DNA from: JBMHDN01 sp049889355
GTDB lineage: Bacteria > Pseudomonadota > Alphaproteobacteria > Puniceispirillales > Puniceispirillaceae
DNA length: 56,490 nucleotides
Direction: 5' to 3'
Assembly (NCBI GenBank): GCA_049889355.1
Contig: JBMHDN010000005.1
Span: forward strand, 1-56,490
Under the pieces are notes generated by a model. That model worked only from the letters and a program-made list of their open reading frames with translations. It searched no databases and was not told the origin of the DNA. Below, piece by piece: positions 41,599-50,926 of the stretch. How positions within the stretch are numbered: the stretch's first letter is position 1; every line of letters starts with the position of its first letter. The position numbers and the translations under genes were made by a program.

Positions 41599-42136
41599 AC
41601 TCATGCTGCTCAGACATGCAAAATCTGACTGGACAGATAGAGAAACAGATTTTGAGCGCGGTCTGAATGAGCGCGGACGCGTATCTTGCAACATTATGGC
41701 AGAGCGATTGGCCTTTCATCACTTCAATCCAGACCTTATCCTATGCTCTACAGCGCGCAGATGTCAGCTCACAGCCTCTTATCTCAGCGAAGCAGATATG
41801 CTGGTCGACTGGCCTGAAAAAACCAAATATCTGGACTCGCTCTATCTGGCTGATCACCGCACTATCGCTCAACTCATTGAAGAACAGGCACATGAGGCGG
41901 CATTGGCTGGCCATCCTGTAAAGCGTATCTGTGTGATCGCACATAACCCCGGATTGTCCGATTTGGGCTGGGCGTTATTGGGTGAGCGCAAAGCCATCGC
42001 CGCTGACATCGCTGCACAGATGCCAACCGCTGCCTATCTGTGGATGCAGCTGGCTGATCTCACACACCTTGCCCCAGCTTCTGCTGAGGTAAAAGCCTAT
42101 GAATGGCCCCGCCAATTTTATGATTTTGAGGCATGA
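41591..42136 (+). CDS. SixA-like histidine phosphatase
   Basis: This 181-aa protein starts M-x-E-L-M-L-L-R-H-A-K-S-D-W, the RHG motif of the histidine phosphatase superfamily in SixA form, with catalytic His9. The second conserved His is in C-V-I-A-H-N-P-G-L-S-D-L (about 119). SixA dephosphorylates phosphohistidine on signalling proteins in E. coli; the target here is unknown. The extreme 3' end sits in a 13-base tandem duplication (42126-42150). Confidence 0.85.
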   Translation: MTELMLLRHAKSDWTDRETDFERGLNERGRVSCNIMAERLAFHHFNPDLILCSTARRCQLTASYLSEADMLVDWPEKTKYLDSLYLADHRTIAQLIEEQAHEAALAGHPVKRICVIAHNPGLSDLGWALLGERKAIAADIAAQMPTAAYLWMQLADLTHLAPASAEVKAYEWPRQFYDFEA

Positions 42137-42150
42137 TGTTGAGGCATGAT
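42126..42150 (+). repeat. Tandem duplication (13-base period) at the sixA stop codon
   Basis: TTGAGGCATGAT occurs at 42126-42137 and 42139-42150. The first copy supplies the last codons and the stop of the sixA-like gene. Confidence 0.9.
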
Positions 42151-42286
42151 CTGTGGCAGAATAGCCTGGTTTTCTGGTCCTCTGGACATCTTCATATTTA
42201 AAATTAGTTATTTATGATATAACGCCTGTAATATAGGCGCTTACGCCCGGACTCCAGCCCTTTTTAAATAGCGATCAGGAGAGAAG

Positions 42287-43237
42287 ATGCCACGCAGTTC
42301 AGCGGCCCCTAAGGCTAAAAACGAATCCGACATCCAGATTATTGCCAAGCTGGGCCAAGATATTAAATCTGCCATTTCACGCGATTTTCTAGGCCGGGAA
42401 GCCGCGATTGAGCTCGCGCTGACCACTATTTTAGCCGATGGCCATTTGTTAATCGAAGATGTACCTGGCTCAGGCAAGACCAGTCTGTCAGCAGGTCTTG
42501 CGCATTGCCTTGGCCTTGGCTTTAGCCGCATTCAATGCACCAATGATTTGTTGCCTGCGGATGTGACAGGTCTGTCTATCTATGACCGCCAGACAGGTGA
42601 ATTTGTGCTCAAACGCGGCCCTGTTTTCACTCAGATTCTGCTGGCAGATGAACTAAACCGTGCGCCCTCTAAAACCCAGTCAGCCTTGCTGCAGGCAATG
42701 GAAGAGCGATCAGTCACGCTAGATGGCGAGACGCTGTCTCTGCCACGTCCGTTTCTGGTGATCGCCACTCAAAACCCAGCTGAGCAAATCGGGACATTTG
42801 ATTTGCCTGAAAGTCAGCTTGACCGGTTTTCCGCCTCTATGTCCATTGGCAGGCCGGATCACGATATACAGCTGGAAATTCTGAATAAGCAACAATCAGA
42901 TGCCGGCCCGCTGCCTGTGCTCAGTGATGCAGACGCGCTTGGTGCGATGCAGGCATCTGTCCGGTTGGTCTCAGCAGAACGTGATATATTGGATTATATT
43001 ATTCGTCTGGCAGATGCGATGGAAGTCGAAGGGGCAATCAATTTATCAGTGCGTTATCGCAGCCAGCTATTGCGGCTGTCTCAGGCACGTGCTGGGCTAA
43101 GTGGCAGAGGCTATGTTACCCCTGATGATGTGCAATATGTGTTCCCAGCTTCTGTGCGCCACCGTTTAGGGCGCACGGATATGGCAAGTGCAGACCAGTT
43201 AAGCGCACAGACCTTAAATCAGGTTAAAGTACCCTAA
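42287..43237 (+). CDS. MoxR-family AAA+ ATPase
   Basis: This 316-aa protein has Walker A in E-D-V-P-G-S-G-K-T-S (about 58-66), Walker B I-L-L-A-D-E-L-N-R-A, sensor 1 in I-A-T-Q-N-P, and an Arg finger region near F-D-L-P-E-S-Q-L-D-R-F. MoxR proteins act as chaperones for assembly of partner enzymes and usually pair with DUF58 proteins, as here. GGAGAG precedes the ATG. First gene of a three-gene operon with the DUF58 and transglutaminase genes. Confidence 0.92.
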   Translation: MPRSSAAPKAKNESDIQIIAKLGQDIKSAISRDFLGREAAIELALTTILADGHLLIEDVPGSGKTSLSAGLAHCLGLGFSRIQCTNDLLPADVTGLSIYDRQTGEFVLKRGPVFTQILLADELNRAPSKTQSALLQAMEERSVTLDGETLSLPRPFLVIATQNPAEQIGTFDLPESQLDRFSASMSIGRPDHDIQLEILNKQQSDAGPLPVLSDADALGAMQASVRLVSAERDILDYIIRLADAMEVEGAINLSVRYRSQLLRLSQARAGLSGRGYVTPDDVQYVFPASVRHRLGRTDMASADQLSAQTLNQVKVP

Positions 43238-43263
43238 AATAGAGTTGATATAGCGACTGTATC

Positions 43264-44169
43264 ATGGCCGTTACAACACGATTTTCAGCTTGGCTTTCAA
43301 CGCGGCGCGCCCCGCGGCTGGCGGTGCAATGGCGCCGTGTCTTTGTGTTTCCAACACGTCACGGCTTTATGGTCGGTTTAGCGGTATTTGGTGTTTTTGC
43401 CATTGCGGTGCGTATTCAAAATAACATGCTGCTCTTAATGTCGATTGCGCTGTTTGTAATTTTCTTATTGTCGCTTATTTGGGGGGCCAGCAACCTAGAT
43501 AGGCTCCATATGCGTCCTGCTGCATCGATGCGCCTTCTGGCAGGCCGTGCCGCACAGGTGAAAATGCGCCTTGATGGCAGACGCGCCTTGCATGATGTGG
43601 CCATTGCCACCACCGCAGCGACAAGGTTGATGCCGGCCAGTCTGGATGCGATTTATCAAATTGCCTTCACTCCAGAAAGACGCGGCCGGGTATTCTTGCC
43701 CAATATTCGCCTTGAAACCCAATTTCCATTCGGGCTGGCCAGGGCCTGGACCTTTATCTCAGCAGGGGAAGTTTGGGCCGCCCCTCATCCTGATTTTTCG
43801 GCTGCCCAGCAATTTTTGGGCACAGGTCAGGCTGTATCAGAAGCCCAGATGACAGGCGGTGAGGGGGCAGATGGGCTGGATAGCTGGCAGCCGGGCACGC
43901 CGCTGAACCGTATTTCTTGGAAACATTTTGCAGCCTCAGACAGACTGCTCCAGAAAACCGGGGAAGAAGGAGGCTTTTCGGCGCTCACCCTTGATTATGC
44001 TGCGGTTGCGCATTTAGGGCATGAGCGCGCGCTATCTGCACTGTGCGGTGCTTTGTTGCAAGCAGCAGACCGGTTCCAGCCCGTGCATCTTATTCTGCCT
44101 GAAAAACAGCTGCGTGATTTGGCGCCAACCGCGATTGATACCGGCCTTCAGGCCCTGGCTGAGGCATAA
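43264..44169 (+). CDS. DUF58 domain membrane protein
   Basis: This 301-aa protein has two adjacent hydrophobic helices (about 35-80), then the periplasmic/cytosolic DUF58 region with the hallmark W-Q-P-G-T-P-L-N-R-I-S-W-K-H-F-A near residue 220. It begins 26 bases after the MoxR stop and ends 14 bases before the TgpA-like gene. In characterised operons, MoxR, DUF58 and transglutaminase proteins function together, probably in cell-envelope peptide handling; the direct activity is unknown. Confidence 0.85.
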   Translation: MAVTTRFSAWLSTRRAPRLAVQWRRVFVFPTRHGFMVGLAVFGVFAIAVRIQNNMLLLMSIALFVIFLLSLIWGASNLDRLHMRPAASMRLLAGRAAQVKMRLDGRRALHDVAIATTAATRLMPASLDAIYQIAFTPERRGRVFLPNIRLETQFPFGLARAWTFISAGEVWAAPHPDFSAAQQFLGTGQAVSEAQMTGGEGADGLDSWQPGTPLNRISWKHFAASDRLLQKTGEEGGFSALTLDYAAVAHLGHERALSALCGALLQAADRFQPVHLILPEKQLRDLAPTAIDTGLQALAEA

Positions 44170-44183
44170 GTGAGGGCGGAGAG

Positions 44184-46181
44184 ATGAGGCAAGGCGGGAT
44201 CAAAAAAACCTTTGAGCGATTACCAATCCTTGGGCAGATGGCCGTCTGGCAGTTCCCGTTGATGGGCTTACTCGCCTATGAAATTGGTCTGAGTGTGCTG
44301 GGGTTCTGGCTTGGTGGGCATCTGGCCAGTTGGTTAAAGCGCTGGTGGCAGCAGCTGCCTGTGCTGAGCGGACTTATTTTTGCCGCGACCCAGATTGTCT
44401 CACCGCGCACAGCCGATTTCTTTATCTTGCTACTCGTATTCCTTTTGCCGATGACCTGGCGGCTGGAAGTGAAATCAGCGATGAAAAGGCCGTTATCGCC
44501 TGCCGGTCTGACTGTTACGATTTTCCTCGTTGGTTCGGTCTTTATTTATCAAACACAATTTATCATTCTGCTGGCATTGATTGCTTGGCTGCTCAGCTTT
44601 TTATTGTGGTTTGCCATGGCGCTTACCGGTTTCAGCCTGTCTGATATCAAGGTGCGCTGGCTGCCTGTGGTCAGTTTATCTGTTATCTCAGCTGGCCTAA
44701 TTGTCTTTTTATTCACCGTCATTCCGCGCATTGATACAGGTTTTGTGCCAGGCCTTGCGGATAAAACACAAGAAATCCGCCTGATTGACCAGCTAAGCGC
44801 AGGTGGGATGAGTGATTTGCTCGCAGATGATGAGATCGCCTTTCGTGCTTTTCCAATGGGTGAACAGAAAAAAGCCCCCAGCTATTGGCGGGTTTATGCA
44901 CTCACCTTTGAAAAAGAGGGCGTGTGGCAAAGGCTGGCAGAACGTCCGGTCGATAGCCGCAAAACAGAACAGGCGATCATTCAAGCGCTTGCGACAGGGC
45001 GGCTGGAATATGATTACCGCATCGTGCCGGACAAGCATGATATGAGCGTGCCACCTGTGCCAGACTGGCCCTATCGCTCGCCGTCAGGCTATGAGTTTAA
45101 CCGCTATGGTGAATTGGTACCGATGAATCGGATGACCAGTACCTTGCTGCCTGCACGCCTCACAGGTCAGATTGACAGCACTGAGACACGTGCAACCGGC
45201 CCGGCCAGCTATGGGATGCCTTTTGAAGGTCAGCTTCAGCTAAGCGATCAAAATCCACGGCTCCAGCAATGGGCCATACAAGCCCGCGCGCAATATCCAG
45301 ATGAGCGGGCCTTTATTGACTATGTGCTGAATTTCTTTACCGATAATTTTGAATATCAAACAACGCTTACCTTGCCGGAAGATAATCCGCTTGATGCCTT
45401 GTTTTTTGAAGTGAAGCAGGGCTATTGCTCTGGTTTTGCCTCTGCCTTAACAACAATTTTACGTGCAGGCGGTATCCCCGCTCATATCGCGGCTGGGTAT
45501 CTGGGCGGCACCTGGAACCCCTATGGCAATTATTGGGTGGTACGTAATCGTGATGCCCATGCCTGGGTCGAGGCTCAGCTCAGCGATGGCAGTTGGATCA
45601 GGTTGGATCCGACCTTGCAGGTGATCCCTGTTGCTGAACAGCGGCTTCAGAACTTTGCTGAGGCTGGTTTTTCAGAAATTGGGGGACGCGATATCCCACA
45701 AGCCCCACGCGAGATGGATTGGAATGAGCGGCTGCGTCAGACTGGCCTTTGGCTTGATTCGCTCAATATCGCGGCGACACAGGCGATTTTGAACTATGGC
45801 GGTGAGAGCAGCAGTTCAGATAAAACAGACTGGCAACAGCGCCTTGTCTTTGGGGCTATTGGCCTTGCCATGGCACTTGTATCTATCAGTGTGCTGGTGG
45901 TGTTCCGGCGTTTTTCTGTGCGTGATACGCGGCCAGTTCTTGAACGTCAGCTCGAAAAACTGCTGACCAAAGAAATAGCCCCGCGCCCTGACGGCCAGAC
46001 ATTGCCAGCCTATGTGGCGCACATGCTCGCCGACAAGCCGGATACACTCCAAAAGGCCGGCCATGCCCTCGCCAGCCAGATATATCAGATGCGCTTTGAC
46101 ACAGCTACAGATCAGGATATGAACCGCATGCTGAACAAAGACTGGCTGGCCTTTAAAGCTGCTTTTAGAAAGGCTGAATAA
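44184..46181 (+). CDS. TgpA-like transmembrane transglutaminase-family protein
   Basis: This 665-aa protein has an N-terminal DUF3488-type multi-helix membrane part (about 1-190), a periplasmic transglutaminase-like domain and a further transmembrane helix near 550, then a C-terminal DUF4129-like tail. The catalytic triad is present: Cys415 in QGYCSGFA, His459 in D-A-H-A-W-V and Asp475 in R-L-D-P-T. Members may crosslink or cleave periplasmic peptide substrates; TgpA is essential in Pseudomonas. GGAGAG precedes the ATG. Its last 17 bases overlap the 3' end of the convergent outer-membrane protein gene. Confidence 0.9.
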   Translation: MRQGGIKKTFERLPILGQMAVWQFPLMGLLAYEIGLSVLGFWLGGHLASWLKRWWQQLPVLSGLIFAATQIVSPRTADFFILLLVFLLPMTWRLEVKSAMKRPLSPAGLTVTIFLVGSVFIYQTQFIILLALIAWLLSFLLWFAMALTGFSLSDIKVRWLPVVSLSVISAGLIVFLFTVIPRIDTGFVPGLADKTQEIRLIDQLSAGGMSDLLADDEIAFRAFPMGEQKKAPSYWRVYALTFEKEGVWQRLAERPVDSRKTEQAIIQALATGRLEYDYRIVPDKHDMSVPPVPDWPYRSPSGYEFNRYGELVPMNRMTSTLLPARLTGQIDSTETRATGPASYGMPFEGQLQLSDQNPRLQQWAIQARAQYPDERAFIDYVLNFFTDNFEYQTTLTLPEDNPLDALFFEVKQGYCSGFASALTTILRAGGIPAHIAAGYLGGTWNPYGNYWVVRNRDAHAWVEAQLSDGSWIRLDPTLQVIPVAEQRLQNFAEAGFSEIGGRDIPQAPREMDWNERLRQTGLWLDSLNIAATQAILNYGGESSSSDKTDWQQRLVFGAIGLAMALVSISVLVVFRRFSVRDTRPVLERQLEKLLTKEIAPRPDGQTLPAYVAHMLADKPDTLQKAGHALASQIYQMRFDTATDQDMNRMLNKDWLAFKAAFRKAE

Positions 46182-47475
46182 CTGTCAGGCTGACTTCACC
46201 AGAATATTTGCGGAAGTTCTGTATATTGGAATCAGCTTTGGCATAACGCCCATCGAGGCGTAAAATCGTCTCATCAGCACGTGGCGGGGCAAAGGTCCCA
46301 AGACCAGAAACATAGCCTAGCGTCATTGTCTTGACTTCATCTTTGCGCTTTAGCGTGCTTGAATAAACACTATTCACTTGATCATATTCCACGCTTTCAA
46401 AAGCTAGGCCGCCGCTGAGGATGCCAAAGCTGAAGCCGCGTGCTAGATCTAGCTGAAATTTGCCAGAGGCCTTATCTTCAAGACGGCTCATCGCATCTAC
46501 ATCTTGAGCAGAGACGGTTGCAGAGACCTGCAAGGCATCAAAGCGTGAACTCAGACCTAAATTGATTCCTGAGGTCAGGCCTGTTTTCTCGGTTTCAGTC
46601 GTGCTGGTGCTGAAACTATCTTTGAAAACACGGCGATTGGCAGATACACCAATACGCCCTGTTGTTTGACTGCCAAGCGATTGTGCATAATTGGCTGTGA
46701 CCTGATAGCTGTTCAGATAATGGCGATCCCCGACATGAATACGGGTGGCAGAAATATTGCCTTGGATAGCCCCATTTTGGAAGTTTTTCGCATAGCCGGC
46801 AGACAGCCCCAATACATCCGTATCGCCAGGGTTATACTGGGTATAATCCTTTTTAGAGAACGTCATATTCAAGGTCACAGCCTCAGGAAGCTGAGAGACC
46901 AGATTGCCGCGGATATTGAAATTACCTGCAAAGGTCAGGAAATCTTCTGTATTGGCGCGCTTGTCGGTTAACTCACCTTCAATATCGGTGGCTAATGCGC
47001 GGTTACCGCGTGACCCCCCTTCAGGGTTGTCTGCAATGCCGCCACCAAATGAGAGCGTCCCGCTGAGATTGATAAGCGATTCACTGTCTTCGATTTGACC
47101 GAGTGTATAAGCGGCTTCTGATTTCTGGCTTTCGCTTGCGCCCTCATTTTCCAGCAACAGACCGGCCAGTCTCTTGGCTTCTGGCTTGTTGCCGAGCTGC
47201 AGCTGTACACGGGCCAGCAACAGCTGGGCTTGTGCATTATTAGGCAGCAAAATAAGGATTCGCTCTAGCGTGCCTGCTGCTTCCTTGATGTGGTTGTTGC
47301 GCAATTGTACCGCGACCAACTGGAAATTAAGCGCGATATTGCTGGGGTCTGCATAAACCGCTGCAAAGGCTTCATCCTCAGTCATTTCAGAGATACGGGT
47401 ATCCTGCGCGATAGCTTGATGAGACAGGCTGGCCGCCAGCACAGCAAAACAGGCGCTCATTACATATTTGCGCAT
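46165..47475 (-). CDS. TPR-containing outer-membrane beta-barrel protein
   Basis: From ATG 47475 (AAGGA 7 bases upstream; a GTG lies one codon earlier) the protein has 436 residues. A signal peptide is visible (K-Y-V-M-S-A-C-F-A-V-L-A-A-S-L-S-H-Q-A-I-A, cleavage after AIA near residue 24). Two to three TPR-like helical repeats span about 45-125, then a domain rich in alternating beta strands ending in Phe (V-I-Q-P-F), the outer-membrane insertion signal. This arrangement resembles Slam/surface-lipoprotein-modifier and other TPR-porin proteins. Being next to the pilus-like operon, it may help display or secrete a product. The precise role is unknown. Confidence 0.72.
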   Translation of the reverse strand: MRKYVMSACFAVLAASLSHQAIAQDTRISEMTEDEAFAAVYADPSNIALNFQLVAVQLRNNHIKEAAGTLERILILLPNNAQAQLLLARVQLQLGNKPEAKRLAGLLLENEGASESQKSEAAYTLGQIEDSESLINLSGTLSFGGGIADNPEGGSRGNRALATDIEGELTDKRANTEDFLTFAGNFNIRGNLVSQLPEAVTLNMTFSKKDYTQYNPGDTDVLGLSAGYAKNFQNGAIQGNISATRIHVGDRHYLNSYQVTANYAQSLGSQTTGRIGVSANRRVFKDSFSTSTTETEKTGLTSGINLGLSSRFDALQVSATVSAQDVDAMSRLEDKASGKFQLDLARGFSFGILSGGLAFESVEYDQVNSVYSSTLKRKDEVKTMTLGYVSGLGTFAPPRADETILRLDGRYAKADSNIQNFRKYSGEVSLTVIQPF

Positions 47476-47536
47476 CACTCAATCCTTAATAAACTTTCTA
47501 ATTTAGAAAATAATGATTTAGTTAAAGTTGGACAAC

Positions 47537-49660
47537 TTAAAAATCATCTAACATCTTTTGGTAGAAGGCCAATAAGCCCTTTGGATAGTTGTTTTCACCT
47601 GCTAGCTCAGCGCATGGTTTCAGCGCTTTTTCAAAGCTGGTCTTGTTTTTTTCAATGCTGGTTTCGGCCAAAATGCGGTGATGTTCTGCTGGCTGAGTTG
47701 CCAATTTAACATAGCTATAGACACCGGTTTTGAGTGTCTTGCCTCTGACCTGAACATTATGGATGAAATGAATATCGGCCAGATCAGCTTCATCGGCTGT
47801 GCGCGCATCCATGGCAATAGGCAGGCTGGTTTGCTTGCCATAAGGCTCAAGGCGTGCGGCCAGATTGACGGTATCGCCAAGTGCCGAATAGGACAGGCGA
47901 GACTGAGATCCAAAATTGCCAACCACCGCAGGGCCTGTCGCCAGCCCGATACCGATAGAGAGCGGCCCGTCTTGCGGGGTGAGGGGCCAGCGGCTCCCCA
48001 TTTGGGTTATCAGTTTTTGATTGATGGCTGGCATCGCCTCTTGCAGGTTGATGGCTGCCTGCACCGCGCGTCTGGCATGGTCCGGCTGGGCAATCGGAGC
48101 GTTCCAGAAGGCCATCACCGCATCGCCAATATATTTATCAAGCGTGCCACCTTGGGCCAGAATAATCTGGCTGGCTTCATCTAAAATTAAATTAATCGCT
48201 TCTGTTAGATCCTGTGGTCTGTCGCGCAGACGCTCAGATAGGGTGGTAAAGCCCCTCACATCCATAAACATGACGCTGATATCGGTGGTCAACCCGCCCA
48301 ATTCTGGCTGCTGGCCGCTTTTTTCGATTTCTTTGACCATCGCAGGGGCCAGATAGGCCGAAAAAGCACCGCGGAGTTGACGCCGGCGTGCTTCTTCTGA
48401 AAAGCCGCGCCAGATAAGCAAAAGACTGCCTGACACGCCAATCAGTGCAGAGGCGGCAAGGCCATTTGTGAGAATATCGGCCTGAAGAAAGACCGTGAAG
48501 CTTGCGTAGAAGGCAAGTCCGGCAGACAGGCTCACCATCACAAATCCGATTAATATTGGCAGGCGTAAAGCGGCAAGGCTGAGGCCAAAAGCCACAATAA
48601 AGGCAGCCAGCAATTCTATCAATTCGGTGAGATTGGATTTACCAAGCTGAACACCGGCCAATAATTGATGCACTGCCGAGAGGTGGATAAGTGGGCCTGC
48701 AATGGCCGCCTCTAAATTGGTTGAGTGAATATCTTTTAAACCAGAGGCAGAAGACCCAATGATCACCACCGCATCTGCCAGTTCTGCATCATGCTTGTTA
48801 TCGATAACATCAATCGCAGACAAGCTGGTAAAGCGGTTTGAATAGCCATGATAGAGCGGCATCCGCCCAAATTCATCAAGGCTGAGCACAATGCGACCTG
48901 TGCGCATCTGATTGACGATGCTGCCTGTATCTATGGCTTGTTTGAGTACATGACCACGCGCACCTTGATAGACACGCAGCATATCAAGAGACAAAGAAGG
49001 CAGGAGACGGTCTTCATGGCGGGCTATCATCGGTGCAAAACGCACAATCGAATCGCGGGTCAGCGATAAGCTGACAAAGCCTGCCCCAGGTGCGGTTTGT
49101 AGCGGTGCAACAGGGGCCAGAAGGCCGGTTGTCTCCAGCACCGGCAGCTCAGCTTCACCCAGCACCGACACGCTGCCTGGCACAAACGCCGCATTCACAT
49201 TTGGCCCGTCATAGAGGCTCATGGCAATCACAGATGGCGTCGCTTCAAGCATCAACCCCAGATTGCCATCCCCATCTGGCAAAATGCCGGCGAGGCTGCC
49301 TGTTTCCATATTGCCCAGGCTTTCAATGGCCTCAGGGTGAAATCTGTCTGTCTCGGAAAACAGAATATCGACCCCGATCACCGCTGGTCCGGCTAGCCCG
49401 ATAGATTGCATCAGAACAGCCATGAAATGACGCGGCCAAGGCCACTGGCCTAGGGCGGCAATGCTCTTCTCGTCAATATCGACAAAGACCATTTTCTTGG
49501 CCAGTTCTGGTGCTGCGTCAAACGGCGCGATCTGGGTATAGCTGTCTAGTGATAATTCAGCAGTGCGGCTACGCAAGCTCGCCACATCTGAAAGCGCAAT
49601 CAACAGCAGCAATGTTGGTAGAATAAGGGCGATCAGAGCCTGTTTGAACAGCTGTGCCAC
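47537..49660 (-). CDS. CHASE2-domain class III adenylate/guanylate cyclase
   Basis: This 707-aa protein has an N-terminal transmembrane helix (about 8-26), a periplasmic CHASE2 domain (about 35-330), three transmembrane helices (about 340-420), and a C-terminal cyclase domain (about 445-640). Metal Asp residues lie in F-M-D-V-R-G-F and K-Y-I-G-D-A-V-M; L-G-D-T-V-N-L-A-A-R-L-E-P holds the transition-state Asn/Arg. It makes cAMP or cGMP in response to a periplasmic signal. It starts at GTG 49660 directly after the PilC-like stop with AGGTGG before it, so it is operon-linked with pilus-assembly genes. The purine-specifying residues were not resolved. Confidence 0.88.
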   Translation of the reverse strand: MAQLFKQALIALILPTLLLLIALSDVASLRSRTAELSLDSYTQIAPFDAAPELAKKMVFVDIDEKSIAALGQWPWPRHFMAVLMQSIGLAGPAVIGVDILFSETDRFHPEAIESLGNMETGSLAGILPDGDGNLGLMLEATPSVIAMSLYDGPNVNAAFVPGSVSVLGEAELPVLETTGLLAPVAPLQTAPGAGFVSLSLTRDSIVRFAPMIARHEDRLLPSLSLDMLRVYQGARGHVLKQAIDTGSIVNQMRTGRIVLSLDEFGRMPLYHGYSNRFTSLSAIDVIDNKHDAELADAVVIIGSSASGLKDIHSTNLEAAIAGPLIHLSAVHQLLAGVQLGKSNLTELIELLAAFIVAFGLSLAALRLPILIGFVMVSLSAGLAFYASFTVFLQADILTNGLAASALIGVSGSLLLIWRGFSEEARRRQLRGAFSAYLAPAMVKEIEKSGQQPELGGLTTDISVMFMDVRGFTTLSERLRDRPQDLTEAINLILDEASQIILAQGGTLDKYIGDAVMAFWNAPIAQPDHARRAVQAAINLQEAMPAINQKLITQMGSRWPLTPQDGPLSIGIGLATGPAVVGNFGSQSRLSYSALGDTVNLAARLEPYGKQTSLPIAMDARTADEADLADIHFIHNVQVRGKTLKTGVYSYVKLATQPAEHHRILAETSIEKNKTSFEKALKPCAELAGENNYPKGLLAFYQKMLDDF

Positions 49661-50914
49661 CTAGCCACCTGAAATTGCATCACCAGCAGAGAAGATAGGC
49701 AAGTATAGTGCGACCACCATCGCGCCGATCATCAGACCAACAAACACAATCATCAAAGGTTCAATCACTGTGGAGAGACCATCAACCACCGCGGTGAATT
49801 CTTCTTCATAATAACGGGCAATGGATTCCAGCATTTCATCCATATTACCGGTGCGCTCACCCACGGCCATCAGCTGAGATAGGGCAATCGGGAACACCTT
49901 TTCATCACCGAAAAGGCGTGAGAGCGGTGCACCTGTAACAATCCGTTCCTGAATACGGGCCATCGCTTCAACATAACGGGTATTGTCAGACAAGGTCGAA
50001 CATACGCGCAAGGCTTCCACTACGGTGACGCCTGCTGCTAGCAGATTGGCAAGCAACAGAGACATCCGCGCCACGGTAGATTTTGTGATGATATCGCCGA
50101 TGAGCGGCATGCGCAGCGCGATGATAGATTTTATCTTTTTGAACCAGTAAACATATTTGGTCAGCAGCTTATTCATCATATAGACCATAAAGGTGGTGTT
50201 GATGACATAGGCCACATTTTCACCTTTTTGAATCCATTCAGACGCATCTACAATCGCTTGTGTCGGGGCTGGCAGGGTCGCGCCAAGCCCTTCAAACATT
50301 TCCTGGAACGTTGGGACCACATTGGTCAGCATGAAATAGGAAATGGAAACCGTAATCAAAACCAGCGTTACCGGATAGAAGAGGGCAGATTTAATACCGG
50401 CTTTGATGGTTTCCTGCTTTTCAAGCATCTGTACCAGACGATCCAGAAACACGTCCAATTTACCTGAGACCTCGCCTGCTTCGACCATGTTCAGATACAC
50501 ATTGTCAAAATAGCGGGTATGGCTGCGGAAAGCAGCGGATAGAGACGCGCCGCCATTCAGCTTGTCAATCATCTCGTTATTGACGCGCTTCATATTGGCG
50601 TTTTTTGTCTGAGTCGAAACCAGCACCATAGCCTCCACAATCGGCAGGCCAGCGCGCATCATGGTCGCGATCTTCTTGGTAAACACCACAATTTCTTTGG
50701 CTGGAATATTCCCAAAAGGCCCCCAGGTCAGCTCGACATCCAAGGCTGATTTCTGTTTCGGCTTGATCTCTTTTAAGGTGACTTCGCGGATGCCATCATC
50801 ACGCAGCATATTTTTGGCAACGATCAGGCTTTCAGCTTCAATCTCGCCTTTGACTTTCTTGCCTTTTTTCTTGCCCTTATATTTGAATTTTTTCTCAATA
50901 TTTTTAGCTGCCAT
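49661..50914 (-). CDS. Type IV pilus / type II secretion inner-membrane platform protein (PilC/GspF)
   Basis: This 417-aa protein carries an N-terminal cytoplasmic segment and two GspF domains, each followed by transmembrane helices (about 170-195, 220-245 and 380-405). Signature segments include F-T-K-K-I-A-T-M-M-R-A-G-L-P and, in the second repeat, A-R-M-S-L-L-L-A-N-L-L-A-A-G-V-T. It is the platform on which the PilB/GspE ATPase acts. It lies 12 bases after the ATPase gene. The N-terminus is rich in Lys (K-Y-K-G-K-K-K-G-K-K). T4P and T2SS forms cannot be told apart by this protein alone. Confidence 0.92.
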   Translation of the reverse strand: MAAKNIEKKFKYKGKKKGKKVKGEIEAESLIVAKNMLRDDGIREVTLKEIKPKQKSALDVELTWGPFGNIPAKEIVVFTKKIATMMRAGLPIVEAMVLVSTQTKNANMKRVNNEMIDKLNGGASLSAAFRSHTRYFDNVYLNMVEAGEVSGKLDVFLDRLVQMLEKQETIKAGIKSALFYPVTLVLITVSISYFMLTNVVPTFQEMFEGLGATLPAPTQAIVDASEWIQKGENVAYVINTTFMVYMMNKLLTKYVYWFKKIKSIIALRMPLIGDIITKSTVARMSLLLANLLAAGVTVVEALRVCSTLSDNTRYVEAMARIQERIVTGAPLSRLFGDEKVFPIALSQLMAVGERTGNMDEMLESIARYYEEEFTAVVDGLSTVIEPLMIVFVGLMIGAMVVALYLPIFSAGDAISGG

Positions 50915-50926
50915 ATCCCGCCCTCA

